Positions 8,190 through 15,060 of a stretch of DNA of 36,418 nt are shown in pieces. Made by a program: the position numbers and the translations under genes. This stretch comes from Clostridiaceae bacterium (lineage in GTDB: Bacteria > Bacillota > Clostridia > DSM-8532). The stretch lies in contig JAAYXD010000066.1 of the NCBI GenBank assembly GCA_012516065.1, forward strand, positions 1 through 36,418, written 5' to 3'. Each line of letters begins with the position of its first letter. Positions within the stretch are counted from its first letter, which is position 1. A model generated the notes under the pieces. That model made no database searches and was not told where the DNA came from. It saw only the letters and a list, made by a program, of their open reading frames with translations.

Positions 8190-8876
8190 TTATTTGGCGA
8201 AATTATGTTTCCCGATAGTCAGTACAATTGGTCTTGACCATATCCACTTGCTTGTTGAGGTGGCAGGGTTGTAATAATATATGCAGCCATATGTCGGATC
8301 CCAGCCGTTCAGGGCGTCCCGTGCCGCTTTATAGGCAGTATTGTTCGGAACGAGATTAATCTGTCCGTCGGTGACAACGTCAAAAGCTCCCGGCTGGTAT
8401 ATAACACCCGCGATTGTGTTCGGGAATCTGCTGTCCTTGACACGGTTCAGTACAACGGCGGCTACGGCAACCTGGCCGATATATGGTTCGCCTCTTGCTT
8501 CGCCGTGTACAAGGCGCGCGAGCAGCTCTAAATCTCCGCCCCAACTCCTCGCTTGCGTGCCTGTTGGCAGGCCGAGCGCGGACAATGTTTCCGGGCCGAC
8601 AATTCCGTCAACCTTTAAACCATTTTTATACTGGAATTCTCTTACCGCTTTATATGTCTGATATCCGAAAATACCGTCGATTTTTCCCTTATAATATCCC
8701 CATTGGCTTAACTTTTTTTGTATATTTATAACTTCCGTACCCCTTGATCCGTAATAGGAAAGAACTGCCTGACCATATCCGAAAAAATCGCGGAATCCGT
8801 CGGTAAATACCGTGTATATAAAACAAAAATCCAAAACAAGCGCAGCAAATACTCGGATTATTTTTTTCTTTCGCAT
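8190..8876 (-). CDS. sleB: spore cortex-lytic enzyme SleB
   Basis: Lytic transglycosylase that degrades spore cortex containing muramic-delta-lactam during germination. The start (minus-strand ATG ending at 8876, MRKKKIIRVF) has GGGGGA six bases upstream; an ATG four codons earlier is less well placed. Order: signal/TM segment (about 6-24); PG_binding_1 domain (44-103: GTEVINIQKKLSQWGYYKGKIDGIFG, EFQYKNGLKVDGIVG); catalytic Hydrolase_2 domain from 115, with Glu126 in LVHGEARGEPYIGQ and the family GAFDVVTDGQI and YYYNP segments. 228 aa, the usual SleB size. No ypeB partner is adjacent, unlike the Bacillus sleB-ypeB operon. Expression is expected in the forespore, but I could not pick out a convincing SigG box. 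Confidence 0.93.
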   Translation of the reverse strand: MRKKKIIRVFAALVLDFCFIYTVFTDGFRDFFGYGQAVLSYYGSRGTEVINIQKKLSQWGYYKGKIDGIFGYQTYKAVREFQYKNGLKVDGIVGPETLSALGLPTGTQARSWGGDLELLARLVHGEARGEPYIGQVAVAAVVLNRVKDSRFPNTIAGVIYQPGAFDVVTDGQINLVPNNTAYKAARDALNGWDPTYGCIYYYNPATSTSKWIWSRPIVLTIGKHNFAK

Positions 8877-8954
8877 AGTTTCCCCCATTTCTTTGGTATT
8901 TGGCTTCCAATCTGCCGTATAAAAACTTTACTCCCAAAAAACATGGCCTGCGGA

Positions 8955-8985
8955 AAAATAGAAAAAGCTTATTTCATTAATAAGC
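8955..8985 (-). terminator. intrinsic terminator of the small-gene operon
   Basis: On the minus strand GCTTATT pairs perfectly with AATAAGC (plus positions 8967-8985) around a 5-base loop, followed by TTTTTCTATTTTT. It ends the operon coming from 10132 and separates it from sleB. Confidence 0.8.
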
Positions 8986-9127
8986 CCTACCTAAATTTTG
9001 TACATTTTATAATAATACTATTCCGGCTTTTCGATGAAATGAATGGAAGAAGAGCGGAAAAATGGCTGTTCGGCCGCTGTCCGCCCATATAAATGCCTGC
9101 CGGTTTTTATTTGCCGGTGCCGTAAAT

Positions 9128-9394
9128 TCATAAAAACGGGAAAAGATGCTTGTCGAATCCTGCAAGGAAGATAAAAACAAGCAAAACCAGGAGAAAATTG
9201 TCGCAGTCATCGTCTGTTGCAAGCAGTATTATCAAGCCGATTAATATAATATCATCAATCTGTATCTTGCGAAGAATATCTCTCAGATCTGAAAGTCCTG
9301 CCGTAGGGCGCAGAGAAGGCGGCTTATGTTTTATATCTGCGTCCTTGTCGGTTGGAAGTGGTATACGGGAGAGTTCATTTTTAACGCCTTGCAT
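9128..9394 (-). CDS. small hydrophobic/acidic protein, unknown function
   Basis: 88 aa. The N-terminal half is polar (ELSRIPLPTDKDADIKHK). The C-terminal half is one strongly hydrophobic stretch interrupted by aspartates: DDIILIGLIILLATDDDCDN then FLLVLLVFIFLAGFD. Similar short DDxxLLGLIxLL...DDDxxLL proteins are common in spore-forming Clostridia without a known role (recalled, not searched). GGGAGG lies eight bases upstream. The ATG overlaps the stop of the preceding gene by one base (TAATG), so it is translationally coupled. Last gene of a three-gene minus-strand operon. Confidence 0.65.
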   Translation of the reverse strand: MQGVKNELSRIPLPTDKDADIKHKPPSLRPTAGLSDLRDILRKIQIDDIILIGLIILLATDDDCDNFLLVLLVFIFLAGFDKHLFPFL

Positions 9395-9783
9395 TACAAT
9401 AACCTCCCATTATTGTTTGTTACCGCTTTTATAATATCGGCTATTCTTAAAATATTAATACAGGTTTCACAGCGCTCTTTCCTTTTCTGATTTAAAAACG
9501 GGTGGACCGAGCGAAGCAGGTTTATTCTCGAATCCTGTATATTGCTTGCCTGACTTAGTACGCTCTGTATCTTGCTAATCCAGTCGAAATCCAGTGACTG
9601 AACGGGGTTGTCTTCATAGCTATCGGGTAATGCACTCTCATCGGCATGTTGATCCGACTGCGCGGGCATGGCACCACTTGAACTGCTGAATGAACCAATC
9701 AACCGGCGAATCCCGTCCTGGGCTTCCCGGCTGCTGAGCATATCGGAAAGCTGCCGTATTTTATCATCCATACCCTGGCTCAT
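9394..9783 (-). CDS. hypothetical protein, middle gene of small operon
   Basis: 129 aa, no signal peptide. An N-terminal helical segment (MDDKIRQLSDMLSSREAQDGIRRLI) leads to a Ser/Asp-rich low-complexity linker (about 32-62). The C-terminus is helical and basic (ISKIQSVLSQASNIQDSRINLLRSVHPFLNQKRKERCETCINILRIADIIKAV). The C-terminal LLRSVHPFLNxKRxxR...ILRIADII pattern looks like a conserved clostridial motif, but I cannot name it. AGGAGG is ten bases before the ATG. Coupled to the next gene by a one-base overlap. Confidence 0.65.
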   Translation of the reverse strand: MSQGMDDKIRQLSDMLSSREAQDGIRRLIGSFSSSSGAMPAQSDQHADESALPDSYEDNPVQSLDFDWISKIQSVLSQASNIQDSRINLLRSVHPFLNQKRKERCETCINILRIADIIKAVTNNNGRLL

Positions 9784-9835
9784 TGGACGTAAACCTCCTT
9801 TTAGCCTTCTTATTTCCTTGTTTTAATATTATGCG

Positions 9836-10132
9836 TCATTGCAGCAAATTACGAATTTTTTTTATAATTAAATCCCCGTCCCGGCCCAAAACCTGGCGTA
9901 TTTTTTGTATGTCGGATTCAGAAACCCGGTCTTTTAACTCGGCTACATTTATCCCAAGCTCACGAAGGCGGTTTTTATCATACTCGTTGAGTTTTGCAAG
10001 TACCTCGTTGATATCAACGTTCTGGATCCTTCTTCTAAGTTCGGCAGGAGATTCCCGATGGAGTATTTCCAGGCCTTTTTCAATCTTCTTTTTGGTTATC
10101 TGGCCCTGCAGATAGTTCGAAAAATCAGTCAT
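9836..10132 (-). CDS. small helical hypothetical protein, first gene of operon
   Basis: 98 aa when started at the ATG ending at 10132, which has AGGTGATC just upstream; a longer start ten codons earlier has none. The protein is almost entirely amphipathic helix, starting with YLQGQITKKKIEKGLEILHR and ending with a repeat-like ESDIQKIRQVLGRDGDLIIKKIRNLL. It contains no cysteine, membrane segment or catalytic motif. It resembles small clostridial proteins annotated only as hypothetical. It lies 52 bases upstream of the next gene on the same strand. Confidence 0.6.
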   Translation of the reverse strand: MTDFSNYLQGQITKKKIEKGLEILHRESPAELRRRIQNVDINEVLAKLNEYDKNRLRELGINVAELKDRVSESDIQKIRQVLGRDGDLIIKKIRNLLQ

Positions 10133-10180
10133 GAGATCACCTCTGTGGAATATTACAGTCACATTTTATGCAAAAGATGC

Positions 10181-10197
10181 TTCCTGTGTTACAGGAA
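10181..10197. promoter_or_regulatory. inverted repeat in divergent intergenic region
   Basis: TTCCTGT-gtt-ACAGGAA is a perfect 7-bp inverted repeat between the divergent minus operon (start 10132) and the flavoprotein gene. Its position and symmetry suit a dimeric regulator, but the regulator is unknown. Confidence 0.4.
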
Positions 10198-10211
10198 TAA
10201 AGCAAAACGCG

Positions 10212-10241
10212 TTTACATTATACCTGAATGAATGTTATAAT
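10212..10241 (+). promoter_or_regulatory. promoter of the thioredoxin-reductase-like gene
   Basis: TTTACA (10212-10217), 18-base spacer (17 if TTACAT is used), perfect TATAAT (10236-10241). A minus-strand TATAAT coincides with 10217-10222, but no matching -35 was found for it. Confidence 0.55.
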
Positions 10242-10301
10242 ACGCATAACGAGCGAAACCGACAGCGCCTGCAGCCTGAATCTGACTGTTTTTGCTTTGC
10301 C

Positions 10302-10321
10302 GCGGCGGTTTTCTGCGCCGC
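10302..10321 (+). promoter_or_regulatory. GC-rich hairpin in the leader of the flavoprotein gene
   Basis: GCGGCG/CGCCGC perfect 6-bp stem with an 8-base loop, then a smaller TTTTTCA/TGAAAAA inverted repeat about 20 bases later. Neither has a U-tract, so they are leader structures, not a terminator. Confidence 0.35.
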
Positions 10322-10393
10322 TTAACGCGATGCCGCATTAATTTTTCAGTTGAAAAAGTCTGCAGGATGCAATGATCCGAAGAGGTGTTAATG

Positions 10394-11278
10394 ATGTACG
10401 ATGTAATAATTATTGGAAAAGGGCCCGCCGGAATCTCCGCGGCACTGTACACAGTAAGGGCTAATTTAAAAACCCTGGTAATCGGCTTAAATGACAGCGC
10501 TTTACATAAAGCGGGTGAGATTGAAAACTACTACGGGGTTCCTCATCCCATCCCAGGGAAACAGCTTCTGGAAAACGGTGAAAAACAGGCATTACGTTTG
10601 GGAGCCGAAATATTAGTCGAAGAAGTAATAGGAATAGAAAAAGAAGATGTTTTTATTGTAAAAACTGTGAAAGGGAATTACCGTGCGCTGTCGGTCCTTA
10701 TAGCCGCAGGACAGAAAACGGCGGACGTAAAAATAAAAAACATCAGCAAGTTCGAGGGCAGGGGGATAAGCTATTGCACGACATGCGACGGGTTTTTCTT
10801 CCGGGGCAAAAAAGTCGGTGTGCTCGGTTATAAAGATTTTGCGCTGCTTGAGGCAAATGAACTTATTCCGTTAACAAATGACATAACAATATTTACAAAC
10901 GGACAAACCCCTGAATTTTCATCGGATCTTTCCGAACTTGCGGGCAGGTTTGAAATTAACGTGAAACCGATAAGCGCTTTCGAAGGCGGCGATTTCCTGG
11001 AGAAAATAGTATTTGAGGACGGTTCCGAATACCCGCTGGACGGTATCTTTATTGCTTACGGAAGCGCGTCAACGGTAAATTTCGCGTTGAAAATGGGGAT
11101 ATTAACAAAAGACCGTGCAATTGTCGTTAACGAAAACCAGGAAACGAATATAGAGGGTCTTTTTGCCGCGGGCGACTGTACGGGCGTTTTTAAACAGATT
11201 TCTGTCGCGGTCGGTCAGGGCGCTGTAGCGGGAAGACGGATGATAGAATACGTGCGTGATAAAAAGAGAAACGCGTAG
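10394..11278 (+). CDS. thioredoxin reductase-like FAD flavoprotein lacking the NADPH motif
   Basis: FAD domain: VIIIGKGPAGISAALYTVRA (4-23). Redox-active pair C128/C131 in SYCTTCDGFFF. C-terminal FAD motif GLFAAGDCTG. In NADPH-dependent thioredoxin reductases the central domain has a GGGxSAxEEA helix and an HRRxxFR loop. Here the equivalent segment is VGVLGYKDFALLEANEL (141-157) and the arginine-rich loop is replaced by ITIFTNGQTPEFS. This resembles ferredoxin-dependent flavin thioredoxin reductases described in clostridia, so ferredoxin rather than NADPH may be the donor (inference). AGAGGTG six bases upstream supports ATG 10394; ATG 10391 and GTG 10385 are alternatives. No thioredoxin gene is adjacent. 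About 294 aa. Confidence 0.85.
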   Translation: MYDVIIIGKGPAGISAALYTVRANLKTLVIGLNDSALHKAGEIENYYGVPHPIPGKQLLENGEKQALRLGAEILVEEVIGIEKEDVFIVKTVKGNYRALSVLIAAGQKTADVKIKNISKFEGRGISYCTTCDGFFFRGKKVGVLGYKDFALLEANELIPLTNDITIFTNGQTPEFSSDLSELAGRFEINVKPISAFEGGDFLEKIVFEDGSEYPLDGIFIAYGSASTVNFALKMGILTKDRAIVVNENQETNIEGLFAAGDCTGVFKQISVAVGQGAVAGRRMIEYVRDKKRNA

Positions 11279-11287
11279 GTTGTTTTC

Positions 11288-11506
11288 TTAATCGGATTCA
11301 AGATAATAAGAGAAGTTTAGATTATGTCTTTCACAATATTTCATCAGCGCAAGAAGCATTTTCTTGCCGCCGCCGACGCCGGTGTTCAGGAAACGGTAAA
11401 GGTGGGCGGGATCAACTCCCAGTTCCCTCCCGAAAAGATTGTAATTTCCACGGCAGTGTTTTTTCATAAGCTCAAACATTCTTTTATTGTTTATTCTTCT
11501 TTTCAT
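11288..11506 (-). CDS. small HTH-like protein
   Basis: 72 aa, basic. NYNLFGRELGVDPAHLYRFL (about 21-40) reads as a helix-turn-helix with a Cro/C1-like spacing: a helix, a turn at LGVD and a recognition helix HLYRFLNT. It is followed by GVGGGKKMLLALMKYCERH. It is probably a stand-alone DNA-binding protein, but the family is not certain and no strong ribosome binding site is visible. It is convergent with the flavoprotein gene (9 bases between stops). Its upstream side faces mosaic repeat copy A. Confidence 0.55.
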   Translation of the reverse strand: MKRRINNKRMFELMKKHCRGNYNLFGRELGVDPAHLYRFLNTGVGGGKKMLLALMKYCERHNLNFSYYLESD

Positions 11507-11623
11507 AGTACTTACCCATCAGAGAATAATTACCATAACCAACTGAATCTATAATAACCGATATGTCTTTTTTTGTAAAGAAAGCATAATGCTTGGTCCC
11601 TTCAAACCTGTCGTCACCGAAAT

Positions 11624-11726
11624 CACCCGAGCCACCCGCTGGGTTTTAGTGTTATTATGCGGGTCCTGCACCGCGGGTCGAGACATTGCTGCCGCGTTCC
11701 GGTGGGTACGCGGCTTTACTCGGGTG
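11624..11726 (+). repeat. mosaic hairpin repeat, copy A (full, 103 bp)
   Basis: Bounded by CACCCGAG (11624-11631) and its exact complement CTCGGGTG (11719-11726). Inside are two hairpin modules. Module 2 (11632-11664) has ACCCGC/GCGGGT arms around a T-rich loop. Module 1 (11675-11715) has a perfect GCCGCGT/ACGCGGC stem and is 39/41 identical, in inverted orientation, to copy C positions 24620-24660. No coding content. Confidence 0.8.
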
Positions 11727-11733
11727 TTTTGTG

Positions 11734-11762
11734 TTGTTTTGTTGATAATACGATAGTATATT
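11734..11762 (+). promoter_or_regulatory. possible promoter of the GerM lipoprotein gene
   Basis: TTGTTT (11734-11739), 17 bases, TATATT (11757-11762), immediately after repeat copy A and 54 bases before the ATG. Confidence 0.45.
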
Positions 11763-11816
11763 TGTCCGGTGTCAGGCATAGGTATAGTTAGACAGATATG
11801 AGAGGGGTTTTGTGCG

Positions 11817-12491
11817 ATGAAAAAATTTGTTATTGCGGCTATTTGCATTGCGCTGGTATTTGTTGTAAGCGGCTGCCTCAAAACAAGGGATAAAGCAATA
11901 AATCAAATCGAAGAAGAGGAACTCAGGCCGGTAAGCAGCATTCTTTTATCGGAAGAGGATGCGAGAAAGCTTAACGAAAAGCTGCAGGTACACCTTTACT
12001 TTTCCAATGAGGACGGTACGAAGCTGGTAAGAGAAATACGTTATGTTGATATGAACGAAGCAAAACAGGGAACCGAACAATTGGCATCACTGCTAGTCAA
12101 GGAATTGGTTAAAGGCCCGTCTAATACTACACTGAAACCTACAATACCGCAAGGCGCGTCTTTAAGATCGCCTGTAAAGCTGGAAAATCGTACGGCAATT
12201 GTCGATATGACTAAAGAATTTGTTGACAATCATCCCGGAGGAAAAGAAGCGGAAGAAATGACGATATTTTCAATTGTTAATACCTTAACGGAGCTGAAAG
12301 ATATTGAAAAGGTGAAATTCCAAATAAACGGAAAGACACAGAGTGAATTTAAAGGTGGTTTTCGCTTTGACAACGAATTCCCGAGGAATGAGGCCCTGAT
12401 TGACCGGAAAAAAAGCGAGACGGTAATGCCGGAAGACGAATATGAAGAAACCGGCGCCTATGAAAACTATGAAGAAGAGATACTTGAATAA
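11817..12491 (+). CDS. GerMN-domain lipoprotein (GerM-like)
   Basis: A lipoprotein signal peptide ends in the lipobox VVSGC with Cys20 as the lipidation site. The mature part contains one GerMN (sporulation/spore germination) domain at about 55-175: VHLYFSNEDGTKLVREIRYV, LVKELVKGPSNTTLKPTIPQGA, RTAIVDMTKEFVDNHPGGKEAEEMTIFSIVNTLTEL and VKFQINGKTQ. The tail is acidic. B. subtilis GerM has two GerMN copies and sits between mother cell and forespore during engulfment; this 224-aa protein has a single copy, as in many clostridial homologues. AGAGGGG lies nine bases upstream of ATG 11817. A strong hairpin follows, so it is probably monocistronic. Confidence 0.85.
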   Translation: MKKFVIAAICIALVFVVSGCLKTRDKAINQIEEEELRPVSSILLSEEDARKLNEKLQVHLYFSNEDGTKLVREIRYVDMNEAKQGTEQLASLLVKELVKGPSNTTLKPTIPQGASLRSPVKLENRTAIVDMTKEFVDNHPGGKEAEEMTIFSIVNTLTELKDIEKVKFQINGKTQSEFKGGFRFDNEFPRNEALIDRKKSETVMPEDEYEETGAYENYEEEILE

Positions 12492-12510
12492 ACGAAGGAA
12501 TTCTATATAA

Positions 12511-12545
12511 CCGGGAAGCCATTCTTCGGCTTCCCGGGCAGTTTT
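12511..12545 (+). terminator. intrinsic terminator after the GerM gene
   Basis: Perfect 10-bp stem CCGGGAAGCC (12511-12520) / GGCTTCCCGG (12528-12537) with a 7-base loop, followed by GCAGTTTT. The U-tract starts four bases late and is short. Confidence 0.65.
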
Positions 12546-12561
12546 GCAGACGGGCCGGCTC

Positions 12562-12590
12562 TTGTGAACAGGCCTTGTTTCATGTATAAT
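12562..12590 (+). promoter_or_regulatory. SigA-type promoter of the ddl-murI-argS group
   Basis: TTGTGA (12562-12567), 17 bases, perfect TATAAT (12585-12590), 46 bases before the ddl ATG. Confidence 0.7.
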
Positions 12591-12636
12591 CAAAAAAAGA
12601 TATAGCAAGCCGTTCTCTTTGGAGGAGAGAAATAAT

Positions 12637-13752
12637 ATGAAAAATAAAAAAACCGTAGCAGTGCTTTTCGGGGGTCAATCTTTCGAGCATGAAGTGTCAA
12701 GGGTCTCCGCTCAATCCGTCATTGAGAACCTCGACAAGGATAAATACGATATAATCCCGATAGGTATAACGAAAGAGGGAAAATGGATTCGATATACAGG
12801 CGAATATTCAGATATTGGTTCGGGGAAATGGGAAGCCATTGCCCTTAAAGAATTAAAAGACGGGCCGGAAGCTTCATTTGCAGCCATTTCACGCGGTTAT
12901 CCGACAATCCGTGATTTTTTTCTTGAGTTTGATAAAAACATAGACATTGTTTTTCCCGTATTGCATGGATGCAACGGGGAAGACGGAACGATACAGGGAC
13001 TTTTGGAGCTTGCAGGCATTCCTTATGTCGGCTGTGGAGTTTTATCTTCCGCAGTTGGTATGGACAAAGCTACAAGCAAAATACTTTTCGAAAGTGCCGG
13101 GATACCGCAGGGAAAATACTTTTTGGTGCTGCGCTCCGAAATAAACGGTAATATCCGGCAAATACAAAAGCGCACTGAAGAAACAATCGGCTATCCCTGT
13201 TTCGTAAAACCGTCAAATTGCGGATCATCCGTTGGTGTTTCGAAGGTTAACGATTCCGAAGAGCTTTTGAAAGCTCTTTTAATCGCCGGTAAATATGACA
13301 GAAGGATACTTATTGAAGAATTCATTAACGGCAGGGAAATAGAATGCGCTGTTCTTGGCAATGATTCCCCTATTGCGTCGACCGTGGGTGAAGTGGTACC
13401 ATGTAATGAGTTCTATGATTATAAGGCAAAGTATATTGACAATGCTTCCGAGATAATAATACCGGCGCAATTGGATGATCAAACGGTACAATTGATAAGG
13501 AATTACGCGGTTGAAGCGTTTAAAGCCCTGGATTGCTCCGGTTTGGCAAGGGTTGACTTCTTTGTTGAAAAAGTCACCGGCAAAGTGTATATTAATGAGA
13601 TAAACACAATGCCGGGGTTTACCAGTATAAGCATGTACCCGAAGCTTTGGGAAGCCTGCGGGATACCGTACGGTGAATTGTTGGACCGGCTGATTGATTT
13701 TGCTTTCACGCGGTTCAAAGAAAACCGCAGGTCATATGAAAGGGAAGTATAA
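12637..13752 (+). CDS. ddl: D-alanine--D-alanine ligase
   Basis: ATP-grasp enzyme joining two D-alanines for peptidoglycan precursors in the cytoplasm. Motifs in order: LFGGQSFEHEVSRVSA (10-25, first D-Ala site Glu); HGCNGEDGTIQGLLE; GMDKATSKILFESAGIP; KPSNCGSSVGVSKV (ATP loop); EFYDYKAKYIDNAS (omega-loop region, the YDYxxKY form of D-Ala-D-Ala rather than VanA-type ligases); and EINTMPGFTSISMYPKL (metal ligands). The ATG at 12637 follows GGAGGAGAG by eight bases; an earlier in-frame TTG at 12619 lies within the ribosome binding site. 371 aa, normal. Its stop overlaps the murI start by one base. Confidence 0.95.
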   Translation: MKNKKTVAVLFGGQSFEHEVSRVSAQSVIENLDKDKYDIIPIGITKEGKWIRYTGEYSDIGSGKWEAIALKELKDGPEASFAAISRGYPTIRDFFLEFDKNIDIVFPVLHGCNGEDGTIQGLLELAGIPYVGCGVLSSAVGMDKATSKILFESAGIPQGKYFLVLRSEINGNIRQIQKRTEETIGYPCFVKPSNCGSSVGVSKVNDSEELLKALLIAGKYDRRILIEEFINGREIECAVLGNDSPIASTVGEVVPCNEFYDYKAKYIDNASEIIIPAQLDDQTVQLIRNYAVEAFKALDCSGLARVDFFVEKVTGKVYINEINTMPGFTSISMYPKLWEACGIPYGELLDRLIDFAFTRFKENRRSYEREV

Positions 13753-14576
13753 TGGATAACAGACCAATAGGAGTTTTCGATTCTGGTCTCGGCGGGCTCA
13801 CGGTTGTGAAAGAGATCAAAAAGAAACTGCCCGGTGAAAGCCTTATATATTTCGGAGACAGCGGAAGAACGCCGTATGGTACAAAGTCAAAGGAAACGGT
13901 GATTAAATACTCTAAGCAGGATATAGCCTTTTTGCTTTCGATGGACGTGAAGCTGATAGTGGTTGCCTGCAATACGGTAAGTTCCGTTGCTCTGCCGGAA
14001 ATAAAAGACTTAGTTCAGGTGCCTGTTCTTGAAGTGGTTGATCCGGGCGCTGATGCGGCGATCAAAAAATCAAGGACAGGAAGGATAGGTATTATAGGCA
14101 CGCCTAATACCATTGCAAGCAGTATATACAGCAAAGCGATCAAGCAAAGAAACCCGGAAGCGAAAATCTTTGCGAAGCCATGTCCGCTGTTTGTCCCCCT
14201 CGTTGAAGAGGGCTGGTGGGACAACGATATCGCAAGAATGATAGCTTTTGAATACCTTAAGGATTTATTAAAGGAAAATATAGATACACTTGTACTTGGA
14301 TGCACACATTACCCTCTCCTTTCCGATACGATAAGAAAAGTGGTCGGGCAGGAAATTGTTCTGGTTAATTCTGCCGAAGAAGTAGCGTCTGCTTTGGAAC
14401 AAATGCTGCTGAATGAGGATTTGCTGACAGACTCCTCTTCTGTTCAATACCGCTACTATACCAGCGACAGTGTTGACAAGTTCAAAGAGCTTGGAAGCCT
14501 TATTCTTGAAGAAGAGGTATGTAATGTGGAACGCATTGATATCGATAAATACGAGTTTTCATTTTATCATGCTTAA
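13752..14576 (+). CDS. murI: glutamate racemase
   Basis: Cofactor-independent racemase making D-glutamate for peptidoglycan. FDSGLGGLTV (9-18) holds the catalytic-site Asp10/Ser11. The two catalytic cysteines are C73 in VVACNTVSS and C184 in LGCTHYPLL. YFGDSGRTPYGTKS is the usual second signature. 274 aa, standard length. It is translationally coupled to ddl (TAATG overlap), placing D-Glu and D-Ala-D-Ala supply under one promoter. Confidence 0.96.
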   Translation: MDNRPIGVFDSGLGGLTVVKEIKKKLPGESLIYFGDSGRTPYGTKSKETVIKYSKQDIAFLLSMDVKLIVVACNTVSSVALPEIKDLVQVPVLEVVDPGADAAIKKSRTGRIGIIGTPNTIASSIYSKAIKQRNPEAKIFAKPCPLFVPLVEEGWWDNDIARMIAFEYLKDLLKENIDTLVLGCTHYPLLSDTIRKVVGQEIVLVNSAEEVASALEQMLLNEDLLTDSSSVQYRYYTSDSVDKFKELGSLILEEEVCNVERIDIDKYEFSFYHA

Positions 14577-14620
14577 TATCAGGTGCTTGTGTAGCGAAGA
14601 CAGAATGGAAGAGGATAAAT

Positions 14621-15040
14621 ATGCTCAAAAAAAATGTAATGATAATGGTTGACAGCAGGAAAAAACAACCTGATAAAGAAGCAGAAGAAATGAAACTGAT
14701 TACCGAAGGTCTCTATTGCATAAAAGGCGACCACTATTATATAAGTTATGCGGAGAGCCCTGTTACGGGCTTGGATGGGACAAACACGATAATAAAAATA
14801 GAACCCGATTCGATAATGCTGATCCGTTCGGGAGCCGCTAGCAGCCTGATGTTTTTTAAAAAAGGCTGCAGGCACACTTCGGGATGCGATACGGGAAACG
14901 GTATAGTTGAATTTGGAGTAACCGCACTCGATTTGAATGTCAGTTTGGATGACAAAGGCGGGCAGTTCCGCGTGGAATACATTATTGAGGTGAATAACAG
15001 GCTGCAAAGCCTTACTACACTGAACGTAAAGGTATATTGA
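14621..15040 (+). CDS. DUF1934 (YwiB-like) protein
   Basis: 139-aa lipocalin-like beta-barrel of the DUF1934/YwiB family, judged from its pattern: YISYAESPVTGLDGTNTIIKI, SSLMFFKKGCRHTS, TALDLNVSLDDKGGQFRVEYIIEVN. B. subtilis ywiB also stands directly upstream of argS, so synteny supports the call. GAGG is six bases before the ATG. Function unknown. argS begins 20 bases downstream. Confidence 0.8.
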   Translation: MLKKNVMIMVDSRKKQPDKEAEEMKLITEGLYCIKGDHYYISYAESPVTGLDGTNTIIKIEPDSIMLIRSGAASSLMFFKKGCRHTSGCDTGNGIVEFGVTALDLNVSLDDKGGQFRVEYIIEVNNRLQSLTTLNVKVY

Positions 15041-15060
15041 AAACACGGGGGATGTTTTAA

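Larger units (their letters stand above)
11507..11816. other. 310-bp intergenic region between divergent genes
   Basis: Contains the minus gene's upstream sequence, mosaic repeat copy A (11624-11726) and a promoter for the GerM lipoprotein gene (11734-11762). A 110-codon minus-strand frame across it is repeat-derived and not credible as protein. Confidence 0.7.

Noticed and set aside
8341-8661. 106-codon plus-strand frame inside sleB
   Set aside because: Antisense shadow of a clearly conserved enzyme.
9150-9434. 94-codon plus-strand frame opposite the small-gene operon
   Set aside because: The minus-strand frames have ribosome binding sites, coupling and a terminator; this one has none and is Ser/Arg-rich like a shadow.
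10131-10325. 64-codon plus-strand frame upstream of the flavoprotein gene
   Set aside because: Contains the promoter and the hairpins of the flavoprotein gene; no ribosome binding site or family resemblance.
11549-11881. 110-codon minus-strand frame across repeat copy A
   Set aside because: It reads through the repeat and the 5' end of the GerM gene, has no ribosome binding site and low-complexity composition.
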